This document shows, piece after piece, positions 11,825-24,180 of a DNA stretch of 64,000 nt. The translations under genes were made by a program, and so were the position numbers. Below the pieces are notes generated by a model. That model did not search any database, was not told where the DNA came from, and saw only the letters and a program-made list of their open reading frames with translations. The stretch is from Anas platyrhynchos. Its lineage: Eukaryota; Chordata; Aves; Anseriformes; Anatidae. Location: positions 2,976,001-3,040,000 of the forward strand of contig NC_092605.1 in NCBI RefSeq assembly GCF_047663525.1. The letters are read 5' to 3'. The first letter of the stretch is position 1; each line of letters opens with the position of its first letter.

Positions 11825-11945
11825 CCCAGTGGTTAGAGGCAGGCGCTGGCAGCGGTGCCTGGGTGGTGTTTGCTGACCCAATGCAAGGTTTGCTGCCACG
11901 CTTCTCTGGCCTCAGTTTCTCCATCTATAAACTGGCAGGATTGCC
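11825..11945 (+). mobile_element. MIR/CORE-SINE fossil
   Basis: The segment starts with a cagtggttagag-like head. It ends with a match to the conserved MIR tail region (CTCAGTTTCTCCATCTATAA at 11911-11930), with a degraded middle. MIRs are tRNA-derived SINEs, long inactive and shared across amniotes. The call rests on recognition of these two segments. The boundaries are approximate. Confidence 0.6.
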
Positions 11946-12319
11946 CTTTGACTTTGTCAGATTTGGTTACTTGGTTATAACTCATTTCCTTAAAGGTCTG
12001 AGGGCTTGGAAATAACACAAGCAGGATGTCTTACTTAACCTGTGCTCTGCTGCAAGATGCAAACCCTCAGGAACGTGTCTGAAAACCCCAGAGCTGCCCT
12101 GCTGCTGGAGCTGGTCCCAGCCTTGGGCACCCATCTCCCTTTGGAGGCATTTGCTCATTGCGTGTTCCTCTGTGTCTCTTCTCCTGAAAGCTTTTGTCCC
12201 CTCCTTGGTGACAGGGCCTTAGGTTTTTCCAGCATGAGGGGCCAAGCAGCTCTGCAGAAAACTGAGGTCTCTCCCCGAGCCTGTATGTCATAGGATAACA
12301 CAAACGTACTTCCATTCAA

Positions 12320-12550
12320 ATGCGCCTCTTCCATTGTGGGAGATAAGGAAATATCACATATGGTGGGGAAATAGGATTAGCCTGTAATTAAGCAAAAATC
12401 CTTCTATTTAGCGTAACAATTTATTTAATTAAAGAGCGACTATTACCTGCTAATTATAGGGTTCACAATATACATAGAGCAATGTTTAATTTGTATATGA
12501 GTCTCTATTTTTATCCTATTTGGAACCAAAAATCAGATGGTAATGTAGTC
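12320..12550. promoter_or_regulatory. AT-rich candidate conserved non-coding element
   Basis: About 230 bases are AT-rich but not simple repeat. They hold several homeodomain-type TAATTA/ATTA words and no open frame of note. Sharp compositional contrast with the GC-richer flanks and density of such words are typical of vertebrate developmental enhancers. Conservation cannot be seen from one sequence. Confidence 0.3.
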
Positions 12551-14400
12551 GTTCGCTCAGATGCATAAGCAAGAGACACCTTTCAGGCTCCCAGCTCAAC
12601 AAACAGCATCCTGCTGGGCCCAGCCCGTCACAGCTCCTGGCAGCTGGGACTCAGCAGAGGATGCTGCAGCTGGCTTCAAAATACAGCATCTGAGCCCAGC
12701 TCTTGGTGCTGGTCACATACTGGGGTCTGTGGGGACCTGTCCTGCTCAGGCGGAGCAGCCTCTGCACCAGGGTGCCATGGAGGTGGGCACAGATCCTGGA
12801 GGGCTGCAGGGCATGGGAATTTGGAGAAGTTTTCGCCTGGATCCAAGCTCTGCAGCGCGATCCTGAGCCAGGGCCTGGAGCTTGTCCTGGTTTTCTGAAA
12901 AGCTGTCATCCTGGGGTAGTTTGCAAAAAATGTGCATGTCTACGAGGGAGCCTGGACTGTGTTGTGGGTGAACTTTGCTATTTCGCAGTGAGAGATGGTT
13001 TGGTTAATCTGCGGAGGGCAGGTGACCTTACTTTCCTCAAATGCTGCTCCCCCTATTACCCGGCGGTTTTGCGTTTAGCCCTGCATTCTGCAAACACTTA
13101 AGCACATGTTTTGCCTCACACTTAATGGGAGCGTTCACTTACCTACAGTTAAACATGTGTACTGCTTTCCACAGGATCCAGGAGTCTGCCACAAATATTT
13201 CGGGTTCAACTTCCATTTTGCGCCCCTCGAGTTAGAGCCGGTTGTGTTTCAGAAACAAGCCAGTACCCTAATTAGTCGCTTTGATGCGCTAATCCCCTTC
13301 CTGCCCTTTGGACATACTGACATGAGCATGTCCCTAACCTCCAGTGTTTGTTTTTTTTGTGAATTCGGGATATTTCTGGTGACTTCAGGCTCCGTCTGTC
13401 TCCTTGAAATGAGTGCTCCTGATGTGAGGTGGTGGTAGCGGTGGTGGTTTTGGGGTTAACCATAGCAGCTTTGGGAAACACAGGGAAGGAGGAAAGGTCT
13501 CAATTTCCCAAGTGCAACCTGTGAGCGGTTTCCTGGCTTTAGCAGCAGCTGGAGCAGTGCTGGTGGCTGTACCTTGGTGTGAGCCCCTCTGCAGCATGCA
13601 CAGAGCTTAGCGGCAGGAGGACGGTGATGCCAGGTGAGACGTGAGACCTGATTTTGTCAGGAATATGCATTATTTCCTGAACTCTAGCAAGACCATTTAG
13701 CTTGCAGCAGCCCAGCCTGGCATCCGAGCAGGTTGGCTGCGAGTCTGTTCTCGTGTGTGGTCTTCGGGGACACCGACCAAAGGAAACAGCTCAGCTTGGG
13801 AGCATGGGGCAGTGACAGGAGGAAGCAATGAGGACAATGACAGCGGTGGCACCGGGGTCACGGTGTGTTCTCTGTGCCTCAGTTCCCTGCTCCAGCAAGG
13901 AAGTGCTGAAATCCACCTTGCAGAGAAGCGAGGCTTCCTCAATAAGTGTGCTCGCAGGCTTGCCAGATGAAAGAGATGCAAAATGCCGTGATAGTTTCTT
14001 TTATGATCGTTAATAATAGTATAAGTTACCTGAAAGGCACAGTGCGTGTCCCCGGTGAGTTTTGATCTCCTGGCATGCCTGGCCGTGTGGGGTGGATGAG
14101 GCTCTGGCTCTTTGGGGAGTTGTTAGAGGAGAAAACAGGCAGCAGGTATTTCTCCACCCCCCTGCTTCGCTCCCAAGGATCAATATCTGAACTGAGGAAT
14201 TATATTATTAGGCTGCATCTTGTAATCACACATCAAGTGGCGTCCACTGGTTTCCCCTTGGCATGCAGCAGCAGGCCCTGACGGAGAGATGTTTCTTTTG
14301 AACAGCTTAAAGCATCCCCCATGCAAAATACGCGGGGTGTAGGAGGGGGACAGTCCTTCTGCAGAGCGTGTCTGACTACTTTGTGTGGATCGCTCCTTCC
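12551..14400. other. Non-coding unique sequence
   Basis: Mixed-composition DNA with short overlapping frames on both strands (longest 132 codons, 12703-13101), none with recognisable domains or splice structure. No repeats beyond short simple runs are seen. Confidence 0.65.
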
Positions 14401-14640
14401 GAATTTGCATTACAGAAAAACAATCTTTTATTTATTTAAGTTGGAAATCCCTTTGCATCTGAACTTCAAGTGTGCAGCAAACACACTTTGATCATTTTAA
14501 TGCAGAAGTCACTGATTTACAATAAATATTGTGTTTTCTTTTCATACTTCTTTTTGTTCTTTGAGGAGATTAGAGCAAAGGAAGGAAAATAATTTTGACC
14601 TCATTAGAATTGCCTGGCAGAAGAAGTGTGTGGAATGAAG
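14400..14640. promoter_or_regulatory. AT-rich candidate regulatory element with inverted SOX-like sites
   Basis: The block includes an octamer (14403-14410), a TCF/LEF-like CTTTGATC near 14487 and an inverted pair of SOX-core words, ACAATA and TATTGT separated by two bases (14519-14532). Paired inverted SOX sites are known for SoxE dimers, although usually with a three to four base gap. The block has no open frame and sits between GC-richer stretches. An enhancer role is inference. Confidence 0.3.
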
Positions 14641-17600
14641 AAGATGCTGGGCTTTGAATTGTCTCAGGCTAGTGACAGAAGTTACGGCATCGATCTGTCC
14701 ATCCGTGATTCCTGATGCAGTTTATCTGGACCAGGAGGAGAAGTGGCTCCATTTGCAGCGCCCACAGATGTGATTTGGGGGAGGTTGCTCTTTTTTTGTG
14801 AAGCATCAGGAGGAACTGAAACATCTCGAGCTGTGAGAGAAGAGCGGTGTGGTGCAGTGGGCGTTGCTGCTTTCCTTTCTCCTGCAGTTATCACAGATAA
14901 CAAAAACGCAAGCAGTTCAATATACACCAGGGTCTGAACCTGTGATGCCAAGCCCATGCTGCGCAGCTATCGGACAGAGTTGCCCCCTCCAAAAAGGAGA
15001 TGGGCTCACTTCTTGCAGGGAGGGCTGAGGATGAAGGAACCTGAGAGGCATCTTTAGGTTCTCCTAAATCCAGGCTTTCCCACAGTGCTGCTGAGTGCAG
15101 GATCCAGCCCATCATCTTTGCTTTCAGCCCCTGATTTATTGTTATAGGGGACTGCAATCAGGGTAGCTTAGCCTAAACGTGGTCCACCCTCAATTACATG
15201 CTACTGTGCTGCTTCAGATACAGAGGCCAGAGACATCCCTTTATCCTGAGCATCTTGGGCAAACAGAGGGAGGGTTAGTGGCAGCGTAAACAATGTGAAT
15301 TGCCCTTTTGGAAAGCCCTGATCACTCATTATGGTTGAGTCCAGGCTGGATGGAGCCAGGGCCACACTCAAAGGTGGCGTGGGTTTGGTTTTTGCTTTTT
15401 TTTGGTTTCTTTTCCTCTGGGAAAATGCAGGTTAGGGAGCACATGAACAATCAGGAGTCGCTGCACCATCTTGTGCAGGAAGGTTTTCCTCGTGTAGGAA
15501 ATCCCAGCTGGTGGGCACCTGCCCTGTCCTGAAGGGGATTAAAGCCCAGAGTTCCATTGTGGGGACCCTTTCTGGGTGATTTCTCCCCAAACACATCCCC
15601 TTCTTCAACCTGAGCAGCTGGGACAGGCCATGAAGGGCACCCTGGGGACACGCTGCCAGCCCTCTCCCGTTGTTCTCCATCCCCGTGGTGAGATGCACGT
15701 TGCACTGGGCCATGTATGGATGTGTCCCACCTGCAGCACATCTCACCCAGCCCCCTGGATGTGACCCCAAGGGTGTCCTGGGGCACGTGGGCCGTGCAGG
15801 ACACCCCAATTCTCCTTGGCCACCCTAAGGAATGGAAGCTGGAGCGTTGGAGAGGCAGGGGGAAAATGGGCCCCCACCAGCTCTGGTGGAGAAGCAGCTT
15901 CCACTGGGTGCTGCTTTGTGCCTCTGGTCTCAGCCCCCTGCTGTGGGTGTCACAGGGTGAGATCTCCCCACAGCTTCCTCTCCTTTTTGCCACCTTGCTC
16001 CATCTGCCAGTGGGGAAGGTGCTGCCCTTCATGTCATCCTGAGCTAGAGATGGAAATCACACCAGGCATCCCCGGGATGCTGTCAGTGCCAAGCAGGGAG
16101 CTTCCCAAAGCCCAAGGGAAGAGATCATCATGAGACAGCACATCCCAGGCAACTCCAGCAGGAATGTCAGAGGGGCTGGAGGGAGGACAGGGCTCTGCTC
16201 TGCCCAGAAGGCAGCTGGGATGCTGCGAATCCACCATCGCCCTGCCTGAGATCTCCCCCAAGACCACGCTTCTCTTCTGTCCCCAGCACCATGAGCTGTG
16301 AGTGCTGCTGTCTGCCCTGTGCCTGGAAGGGCTTAGAGATGAGTGCTGGTTTTCACTTAAGCCTCATTTCCTGTCAGCTGAGAGGTGTTTGAGCACACAA
16401 TTCCCTTCGTACCCAATTTACAGTGAGTAAGTTTTGCTGGGAAAGCTCCCTGGACCCTGGTGGTGTTGCAGCAGGTCTGGGTTCACCCGTTCCTGTTTCC
16501 ATGGACAGCACCAGCACGTCCTGGGAACACTCAGCCCAAGCCCAGACAACATTTTCCAGTTATTATCCAGTGACTGCCTGAGTTTGGGTTTCCCACTGGC
16601 AATAAAACAGTGGGGAAAAGAAAGCGATTAGCAGCTTACGACTCCATCTAGCTCCTTCTGAGTAAAGCTCCTCGCTTTGTTTTGAGGCTCAGAAGATGAA
16701 CTGTGCCGCACGTTGTTTGCAAGCGCGTCCTCTGTTTTGGAAAGTCTCCATCTATTTTGTTTCCATGTTATCTGCGTGGTTGTAATTAGAAAATGATGTG
16801 CCTGCTACATGACCTCCTCATAAAGAACATATTTAAAGTGAGACAATAACATTCAATTCCCTTTCTAAACCATCAAAAAGAAAATGGTTTTCAAGGCATT
16901 TCTTCCTCCTTCCCCGTTCCCTCCCTTCAGCCACTTGGGTGGTCTCATTTGACAAGTTTTACAATAGAAGGCTTTTTTTTTCCCCCCTCCATGGACAAAC
17001 ATGTAAGTGCAGGAGGAAATCTGGAACTGGGAACCAAACAACTCCCTCCTCCCCAAGAAAAAGTCAAAGGGGCCGAATATCAGCAGATCCTTCCACTGCT
17101 CCTGGCAGTGCCATGACTGTGGCATCACCGCAGCCCTTCTGAATCACTTCACCAACCTAAAGAGGCCTCAACCCAAATGAGGATTTGCACCCCTGACACT
17201 GAGCATCACCACGGGAGGTGTCGGCAGCCTCCAGTTATCCTTTCTGCCTGCCCAGCTCAGCTGCGATGCTGCCAGACCACGCACGAGACGTGCCAAGGGC
17301 AATGCACGTGCACCCAGGCTGGAGAGCTGCTGGATGTGTGCGTGCAGGCAGCAGGGAGTTTGACTCTTTTAATGATTTTTTTTGTTAAAGATGGAGCAGG
17401 CCTTACAAGAGCAGCTTTGTGCCTTGGGAACTCTCCCAACTGCAGTGCCAGGAGGGTGCAGGGGCAGTGCCCGTGCTGATGATGTGCTCATGTGCACCTG
17501 CAGTGAGAGGGGTGGCTGTGAGCTGGGCTTTCAGACAGGTGAGCAGCAGCTTCACCTAAAAGCGTGTAAAACTCTAATAAAAAAAATGAGGCCGTAAAGT

Positions 17601-18630
17601 ATATTTAGCAGCTTCCCACTCAAATTCTGGAGAGGGGGAGCTCTGCTGGCACCACCCTGTGTGAGGCAGAGTCAGATTTTCATCCGTATTTCCAAACTGA
17701 CTTCTCTGTGCTTTCTCCCCTTGGCTTTTCCCCTCAAAATATTCCTGCTGTGGCCCTACTGTCAGGGGCAGCTCTGTGAATGGCCACTTAGGGCAAGGTC
17801 TGGAGAACAAACCTGTCCAGCTATGGATGCTGGAGCCTTGGGAATGTGTCCCAAGCCTGAAGTGCCCAGTCACTTACCTACATGGCATGAATTTCAAATG
17901 CAATCCGCTGCTTCTGTCAAGCCTCTTCTGTAGTTAGTCATACCTTAGTAGCTGGGGGAACAGATCAAATACTGCTATAAAAACACGAGGGGGAAAAAGA
18001 AAAAAAGAGGTGCCAGGTTCTTTTACAGCTTTATTTGTGTACTGTATATCTGTCTATCTGGGCTTACAGTCTTTGACGCTGAAATGACAGCAGGGAAAAA
18101 TGTGAATATTTAAAGACGAAGCTAGCATCAGCATTTCCATTTAGGTTATCGCTTTGTGTTGTCTCTGGCATTTTAGCTTCACTGCAATGAGGTTTGAGAT
18201 CTCCATCTGGTCCTGATGGACAAAAGCCTTCTTAGAAAAAGGACCAGGATGGAAGGAATCGGCCCATGGTGACTGCAAAGCTGTTGGAGTCCTGTCGGAA
18301 GATAGGCAGGTAAAGCAGCCCTGAGTCTGATGGATTTTATATCTTGGAAAATTCAAATTGGACCATAATTTTCATGTCAAGAGTCATTCTGCTGCATCCA
18401 GCCAAAAAAAGCATGACTTTTCTCATTGCTTATAGAGCAGCAGGGCCAGGTCTGCCCACTTGGTGCTAAGGGGGGCTCTGAGCCAGAGGCTCTGCAAAGC
18501 TGCACTGCCTCTCGCTCCCACTTAACCTGCTGGAGAATTTAAATGCCAATGTTTTTATACCCCCTAAGAACGCGATCTGTTCTGTATCTATGGCAAACCT
18601 AAAAATAGTTCTCCTCTCAGCCGTTTTCAA
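14641..18630. other. Non-coding unique sequence, GC-rich around 15.4-16.3 kb
   Basis: Overlapping frames on both strands at 15432-16133 (up to 193 codons on the minus strand) are in GC-rich DNA. They give low-quality Pro/Gly/Trp/Cys-rich translations, and I do not call them genes. A TATAAAAA word at about 17965 has no promoter context. No transposon is recognised. Confidence 0.65.
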
Positions 18631-18631
18631 G

Positions 18632-18659
18632 TTTTTTTTTTTTTTTTTTTTTTTTTTTT
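18632..18659 (+). repeat. Poly-T tract (28 nt)
   Basis: An uninterrupted run of 28 T. No source gene or target-site duplication was recognised beside it, so I do not call it the tail of a retroposed copy. Confidence 0.9.
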
Positions 18660-18834
18660 CCTGCAAAAGGTGAGCTCCTTGTGATCCTCCTGGCTAAAAA
18701 GCGTTACGCCGAGGCGTGCTGCTGGAGAACACGCAGCATCCATCACAGCCCTGCTCGCGCAGGGTGCTGTCACTGCTCCCCGTCTGCGCAATCAGAACTG
18801 TGCCGAGTCGGTGTTTACGTACAGGACAGACTCT

Positions 18835-19110
18835 GAGTGACAGATCAAATGATCAGATTTTAGCGTGATTTAGGAAAATTAGTTAATTTGGCTAGGGAAA
18901 TCAAGGATCCCCACGGAGCTTGCAGGGTAAAACTTGCTTCAGATGGCTCATAAACAAAGGGCTGTGTTGCTAGGATTGCTAAGTTCAATGGATTTTGCTT
19001 TTGCAACCCACTGCTGCAGTTTTACTCTTTCCCTTTCTGTCTGGGAGATATTTAGTTGCCTCTTGGTTTTATATTTTTCTTTTTTAATTTTATCTTTGTC
19101 ATAGATGTAA
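18835..19110. promoter_or_regulatory. AT-rich candidate conserved non-coding element
   Basis: This unique AT-rich block carries TGATCA-type and AGTTAATTT words near its start, no open frame and no repeat signature. It resembles developmental conserved elements in composition only. There is no direct evidence of function. Confidence 0.25.
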
Positions 19111-20500
19111 ATCCTGCTGTTAGGATCTACTACTATGACAAAAAATTAAATAAATCGCATGGCAAATAACAAAAAAGCGAATATTAGCAAAAGGTGTGGG
19201 TTGAGGGAGCCTGGCTGAACTGAGAGCATCTCTGCAGGCAGCTGGGCTGGGCACATGTTCCCGTGGGCAGGTGGCAGGGGGAGACGTGGAGGGCTTGAAG
19301 CCACAAGAAGCATGCAGGGGGTGGTTCCGTGGCACAGCGATGTCTCTGTCTCTCTGCGTTGCCCTTCGACATGGTTAAGCTGCTATATCGGGGTGTCCTG
19401 GCATCCCTCCCAATGCCATGACGCTCCTTAGTGACTCTCTGTGTTTGTTCTTGGGCTAAACGTTGCAAAACAGCTCAGGATTCCTTGATCTTGCCTTGTT
19501 TGGATTCTTTCATGAATTGCATCCATGTGTCCGAGGCACCGAGCCCTTTCACACGGTTGGGCAATGTTTGCGTTAGGAACAGCGGCTCTTTGCTACACGA
19601 GCGCGGGTCGTCGTTCCTCCCAGTCCCAGAAGTGCCCATGAGAAGCCCGGGGCTTCGGATCCAGGCACGTGGGGCTAGTCTGGGACACAGAGCTGCAGGA
19701 TAAGGTCTGCTCCTCGTGCTTTTTCCTTGGAGCATCTGTCTTTCTTTTCAGGCAGGACATCGGCCATGCCTGAAAGCCATTTAGAAATTGCAGGGAGCGC
19801 AGGTTTCAGTAGCCTGCCTATTAAGCGGGGTTTCTTGCCAGAACACATTACTCTGAGATCTGCACTTGTTCTCAATTTTCACGTAGGAGTAAAGGCAGCA
19901 GATTTAACGCCAAAATCCAAGCCAGTTTGGATTTGGGTGCATAGGGAGCAGCTTGAGTCCTGGTGGCAGACACCACCAGGTGATAGAGGTGAGCCAACAG
20001 CCCCTTACACGAGACAGGAGGAACGGTGGCTGGAGATGCACGGGGAAGGCTCTCCATCCTCTCTGACATGCATATGCCTGTAATTCACTAACTAGATTTG
20101 TCCAACTGGAATTATCACCGAAACCTCATTCCAATAAAATTCTGATTTCGTGACTATTCCCAGAGGTGGTATCTCAAGAGGCTGGAAATTGCTGCCGGCG
20201 TCAGCCAGGATATAATTGTCATTTATGTGTTTGTGCTCTTGTCTGCACGCAAGTGGATGAGACAGATGTACAGCATGTCATAGGATGGCTGGGTTTTCAT
20301 ATGGCTTTCTTAGAGATTGCTGCTTTTATTCTCGTTCAAGGTTTTCATCCTTTCTCCTGCTGTATTGTCTGATTTATCAGAGTGCCTGAACATGTGCTTC
20401 TTCCTCCTGTTCTCCTCCTCTCCCTTGCTGATATCTGTAAGCAAATCACCACTGTTTCATAGGAAGTGAAAGAGGAGAAAAAAAAAATAAAGGCAAGGTT
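19111..20500. other. Non-coding unique sequence
   Basis: Mixed composition, with the longest frame 118 codons (19727-20083), showing no domain and no splice context. Nothing else is identified. Confidence 0.65.
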
Positions 20501-20880
20501 CTTGTTCGCCTTATGCAATGGAGATGATGACTGAAACCGCTATTAATGATTGTTCCCTGCGTGCTCAGGCAGGGAGTTTGATTTCTGAGTAATTTCAGCG
20601 ATGGCGATGTACATTAATGGCACAGTCTGCAGCTTCGCTGCTTCCAGAGTCAGCCTGAAACCAGGTGGTGTCAGTGGGCTGCTGAGGTAGCAGCAGGATG
20701 AGGCCCTTGGTTAGTTAATAGCAGTAGCGATCGGCGTGGATTGCCAAATGTGACTTGGATTGGTGCGGTTCGAGACCCTCGTTCTCATGGAGGTCACTCC
20801 AAGCTTAGCGAAAATCAGGTCTCTGATGTTCGCATGACCATGAATGGAGGCATTTAATCAATGGTTGTTTGACAGTTAAA
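20500..20880. promoter_or_regulatory. Candidate non-coding element with ATTA-type words
   Basis: The block contains TTAATGATTG and other homeodomain-type words and a 7-bp stem hairpin (20554-20575, eight-base loop). It has no open frame. It is weak evidence for a regulatory element and conservation is untested. Confidence 0.2.
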
Positions 20881-20888
20881 GGCATTAA

Positions 20889-21730
20889 TTAAAGGCTTAG
20901 CTGGTTTTTGAGAGTGTCAGGGCCTGAAGGTGCCAGAATTTTGGGATCCAGTGGAGCCCAGGCTCTCTGTGGATCTCCAGGTGCTCCCTGGCAGAAGGTC
21001 GTGGCAGATGCAGGTACCTTTGTGCCCCGTTCGTGCCCATTATTCCCTTTGCTGATCAGACCCTGCGGCCAGCTATGATGATGGCCTGTGGCATCCTGCT
21101 CTAGGGGACAAGCAGCAGGGACCCCCCTGAACCATGCTGACGAGGCCAGGAGGTGTTGGCTCTCCTGCGGGCACGGCTCCAGAAGCTGCTGCAGTGGAGT
21201 CGATGCTTGGATGTGGGTGGCCGCAGGTCCCTGGGCCGGCTGGTGTCTGCATTTGTTGGCAGCCCCGCGGCTGGCCGGGCAGGGTGGGCATGCCCAGGAA
21301 AAGCACAGGTTTTGTCCGTGCTCAGCGTTCCCCATGACAAAACTTTGTGTGTTCCTAACAAGCGGATCCTGTTTCTCCTCCTGCAGGGAGGCTCCGTCAG
21401 AGCTAACTGGTGGTAATTGGAGAGGGGGAGGCGAGGGGAAAGGGCACAAAACCCAGGAAGAAAGCTGGGGGGGGAGTGTGAGATCCCAGAGAGTGAGCCT
21501 AAAACCAGCAAACTCGGATGGAAACGCTGCTCTCGCAGACCACAGGAACATGCCTTCTGCTGGGGGAGTGCAGAGCAGACGATGTGATGAGGCTTGCGAG
21601 GTCGCTGCAGTTGGTGCAACGAACCCTGGGGCGTTTCTCCGGCCGGGCTGCCTCGCAGAAGTCTCCTTCTGTGGGAAAAATCAATAACTGGAATGGGTCG
21701 GTCTCCTTGCCACTGCAAACCTATACTTAA
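20889..21730. other. GC-rich patch with overlapping long frames on both strands
   Basis: Frames of 220 codons (minus, 20889-21551), 205 codons (minus, 21101-21718) and 199 codons (plus, 21088-21687) overlap. All three translations are rich in Pro, Ser, Trp and Cys, without domains, transmembrane segments or repeats. Simultaneous openness on both strands points to a compositional effect of GC-rich DNA, not a gene. Confidence 0.6.
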
Positions 21731-22789
21731 GTGTGATTAAAATGCTTTCGGCAAAGGAAATACCCCGTAGTTTAAGCCAAACATGGGGACATCCTTTCTC
21801 CCTCTGATTGATGTTATGGTGGTTTATGCGGTGTACTATATTCTGAACCAGCCCCAAGTCAATTAGGCACCGTTTCAAAGTATTTTCTCATGCAGCCCAA
21901 GGTTTTGCTCGTGCCAACGAAATCTGAAACTCGGGGAAATGATAGCAGAAATGAATGCTGTGAACGAGCACAGCCAGGCCGTGGGGTGAGCAGGCAGCGA
22001 GCACTGCAGGATTCCCTGCTTCAAGGATCAAGCTGCCTTTTTCAAGTTGTGAGATTTAATGGCCTTTTTTTTTTCTTTTTCCCTGAGATCAAGCGTAGTA
22101 TTGGTTTAATATCTGATACAAACTCTATCGGGAAAATATATCCTTCCTTTGTGGAGGGACAAGATGATCTAACTATAAAATGATCAGATCCTGACAGTTC
22201 TTTCCCACCCCTGGACCAGATGGGATTTCTGCCCCAGAGACCCCATCTAAAACACCTTTGCGCTCAGCCTTTGACTATTTGAAGCTTTCAGACAATCGCC
22301 GTGTGGGAAAGGACAGTCCTTACAAATCTCCCGACCTTTCAGTCCTGAAATATCATTCCTTGTGATGGAAGAGAGTAATAACATGTGAGAGCACCATCAC
22401 AAGCCAGCCAGCAAAGGAAATAACAGGGTGACCTTATAAAATCAGCGCTGAAAAAAACCCCAATTATAGGGTTAAATGCCACCGAAGTAATGATTCTCCT
22501 GGTTTATCTCGCTGGCGATACGCTGTATTTTAAAGCCAGCCGTCGGGGACATGTGAAATGGCACTTAAACCATCGGGGGAAGGTTCCCCCGTACACCAGG
22601 CATATTTCCATGGATTCCAAAACAGCCCCGGAGTCTGGGCAGGCGAGGAGTGAGCTTAATTCCTTCCTTTGTAGTAGGAGATCTTTGAAACTCCTATTTG
22701 ATCGTTTCCCTAGATTAGGACGGTTCTGCGCTGCTTTGGAGCAATGTGTCCCCCCTGCCCACCGACCTCCTCTCCCGGCGTGATAAGGC
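21731..22789. other. Non-coding unique sequence
   Basis: AT-moderate DNA with a TGATTGAT word near 21806 and a T-rich run near 22064-22080. No frame above about 100 codons on the plus strand. No gene or repeat is recognised. Confidence 0.6.
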
Positions 22790-23045
22790 ATCTGTAAACA
22801 CCCTCTGAAAGTCTTTACAGAGCCTCCTCTGTACAGCGCTTTGAAGCAGAGCTGCATGAAGACCTCTGTACCGGCTGAAAATATCTTGCAAACTGATAAA
22901 GAAGTGCAGGTACAGCTAAAATCCACTGTGTAATAAGGATTAGCGAGCCTAAGGAGGTTTGTTTGGCTTGAAGATGGAGTTGAAACGTCTGAGGCTTGGA
23001 TTCGACCAGAATTAAACTGAACTTGGGTTTCATCAGATGCCGCGT
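22790..23045. promoter_or_regulatory. Candidate conserved non-coding element
   Basis: Unique sequence with motifs such as GTAATAAGGATTAG, which holds a paired/OTX-type GGATTA, and no repeat signature. A minus-strand frame (22504-23079, 191 codons) spans it but shows no domain. It lies next to the AT-rich block that starts at 23285 and may belong to the same regulatory cluster. Confidence 0.22.
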
Positions 23046-23284
23046 TGGCCCTCTTCTCTCCCGCTCCTCCTCGCCCCACTCCACGCTCAGAGCAAATACT
23101 CGGAGCTCATCATTTTAAAAGGAGCGGTTTAATTTTCCCACTGGTCCAGGTCCTTGTTAAATATGCTGTGCTTCAACCAGCCCGCATCTCCCTGCGCCTG
23201 CCTACCTGTGTGCTGGGCTGTATTGATCTCAGATATGTGGGCAATTGCTCCGCCGAACACAGCCTCAAAGAGCCCCATTTGATC

Positions 23285-24180
23285 CGGTGATGATTCCCTA
23301 GCACATATCCCGACTAATTGTATCCGTGGAAATCAAGTGCACTTTAACTAATGAAAAAAAATAAAAAAAAAGATAACGTGGTCAAAGCTTATTTGAAGAA
23401 ATGACATGTTTTAAAACCTGACATGACTTAAAACAGAATCATATAAGTTCCTTTGCTAAAACACTTTCAGGATATATTAGGTATAACAATAGTTTTCTAC
23501 ATGAAAATGGCTTTGAAATCTTAAAAGAAAAGTATTTTAAAAGAAAAGAATTTTTGCGGTGCATTAAATTGGACGTGAATATGACAGATTTCAAAGACTG
23601 TCAAAATAACGAATTTACATCATAAATGCACAGGCTGCCTTTTTAAAGGCCTCTTCAACAACTCAGGAAGGCGTTTAATGGTGAGCAAGTTCAAAGTGTC
23701 ATGGACTCCCACTGGTATAAAAAGGAGGCAATACCCACTATACTCTCTGTGTTTCAGATAATGTATCTGTCTCTTTTCAAGTTAATAAACTGCACTCCTG
23801 TCAAATTGCAGATAAATGAAAGCGACCAAGACATTGTTTTCCCCACATATTGCTAAGAAAGATATCTCCCAATATTTCTAAACGACCAGTATGCTAAAAA
23901 GAACTTGAAATGAATCCACCCTGCAGTTATTTTACAGCATCAAAGACAATGAAATTTCCACAGAGGCACTTTCTGAAGTTTTAAATGCTTTATTTCTGAT
24001 AGCTGCTCATTAAGAAGCTTCGAAAGCTTTTTATTGTTTCAAAGGCAGTCATCTAAATTTTTAATCATTCACTAGTGCTATATGGTCATGATGTTACTCT
24101 CTAGCTTTAAAATCCCTTTATTTTCTAAACAGTAATGTCAACATAATGTTTCCCCAAATAATTGTTAGGTACGGCCTCGC
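23285..24180. promoter_or_regulatory. Long AT-rich candidate enhancer / conserved non-coding block
   Basis: About 900 bases are consistently AT-rich and complex in sequence, with no open frame above 60 codons. The block is bounded by GC-richer DNA on both sides. It contains many A/T-rich factor-like words, a TATAAAAAG word followed by GAGGC (23716-23724 onward) and GATA, homeodomain and TCF-like cores. This long, repeat-free, low-GC composition between GC-rich flanks is the typical look of vertebrate long conserved elements. Function is inferred. Confidence 0.4.

Noticed and set aside
15432..16133. Overlapping frames of 105-193 codons on both strands
   Set aside because: Openness on both strands in GC-rich DNA, with Trp/Cys/Pro-rich translations and no splice sites in frame.
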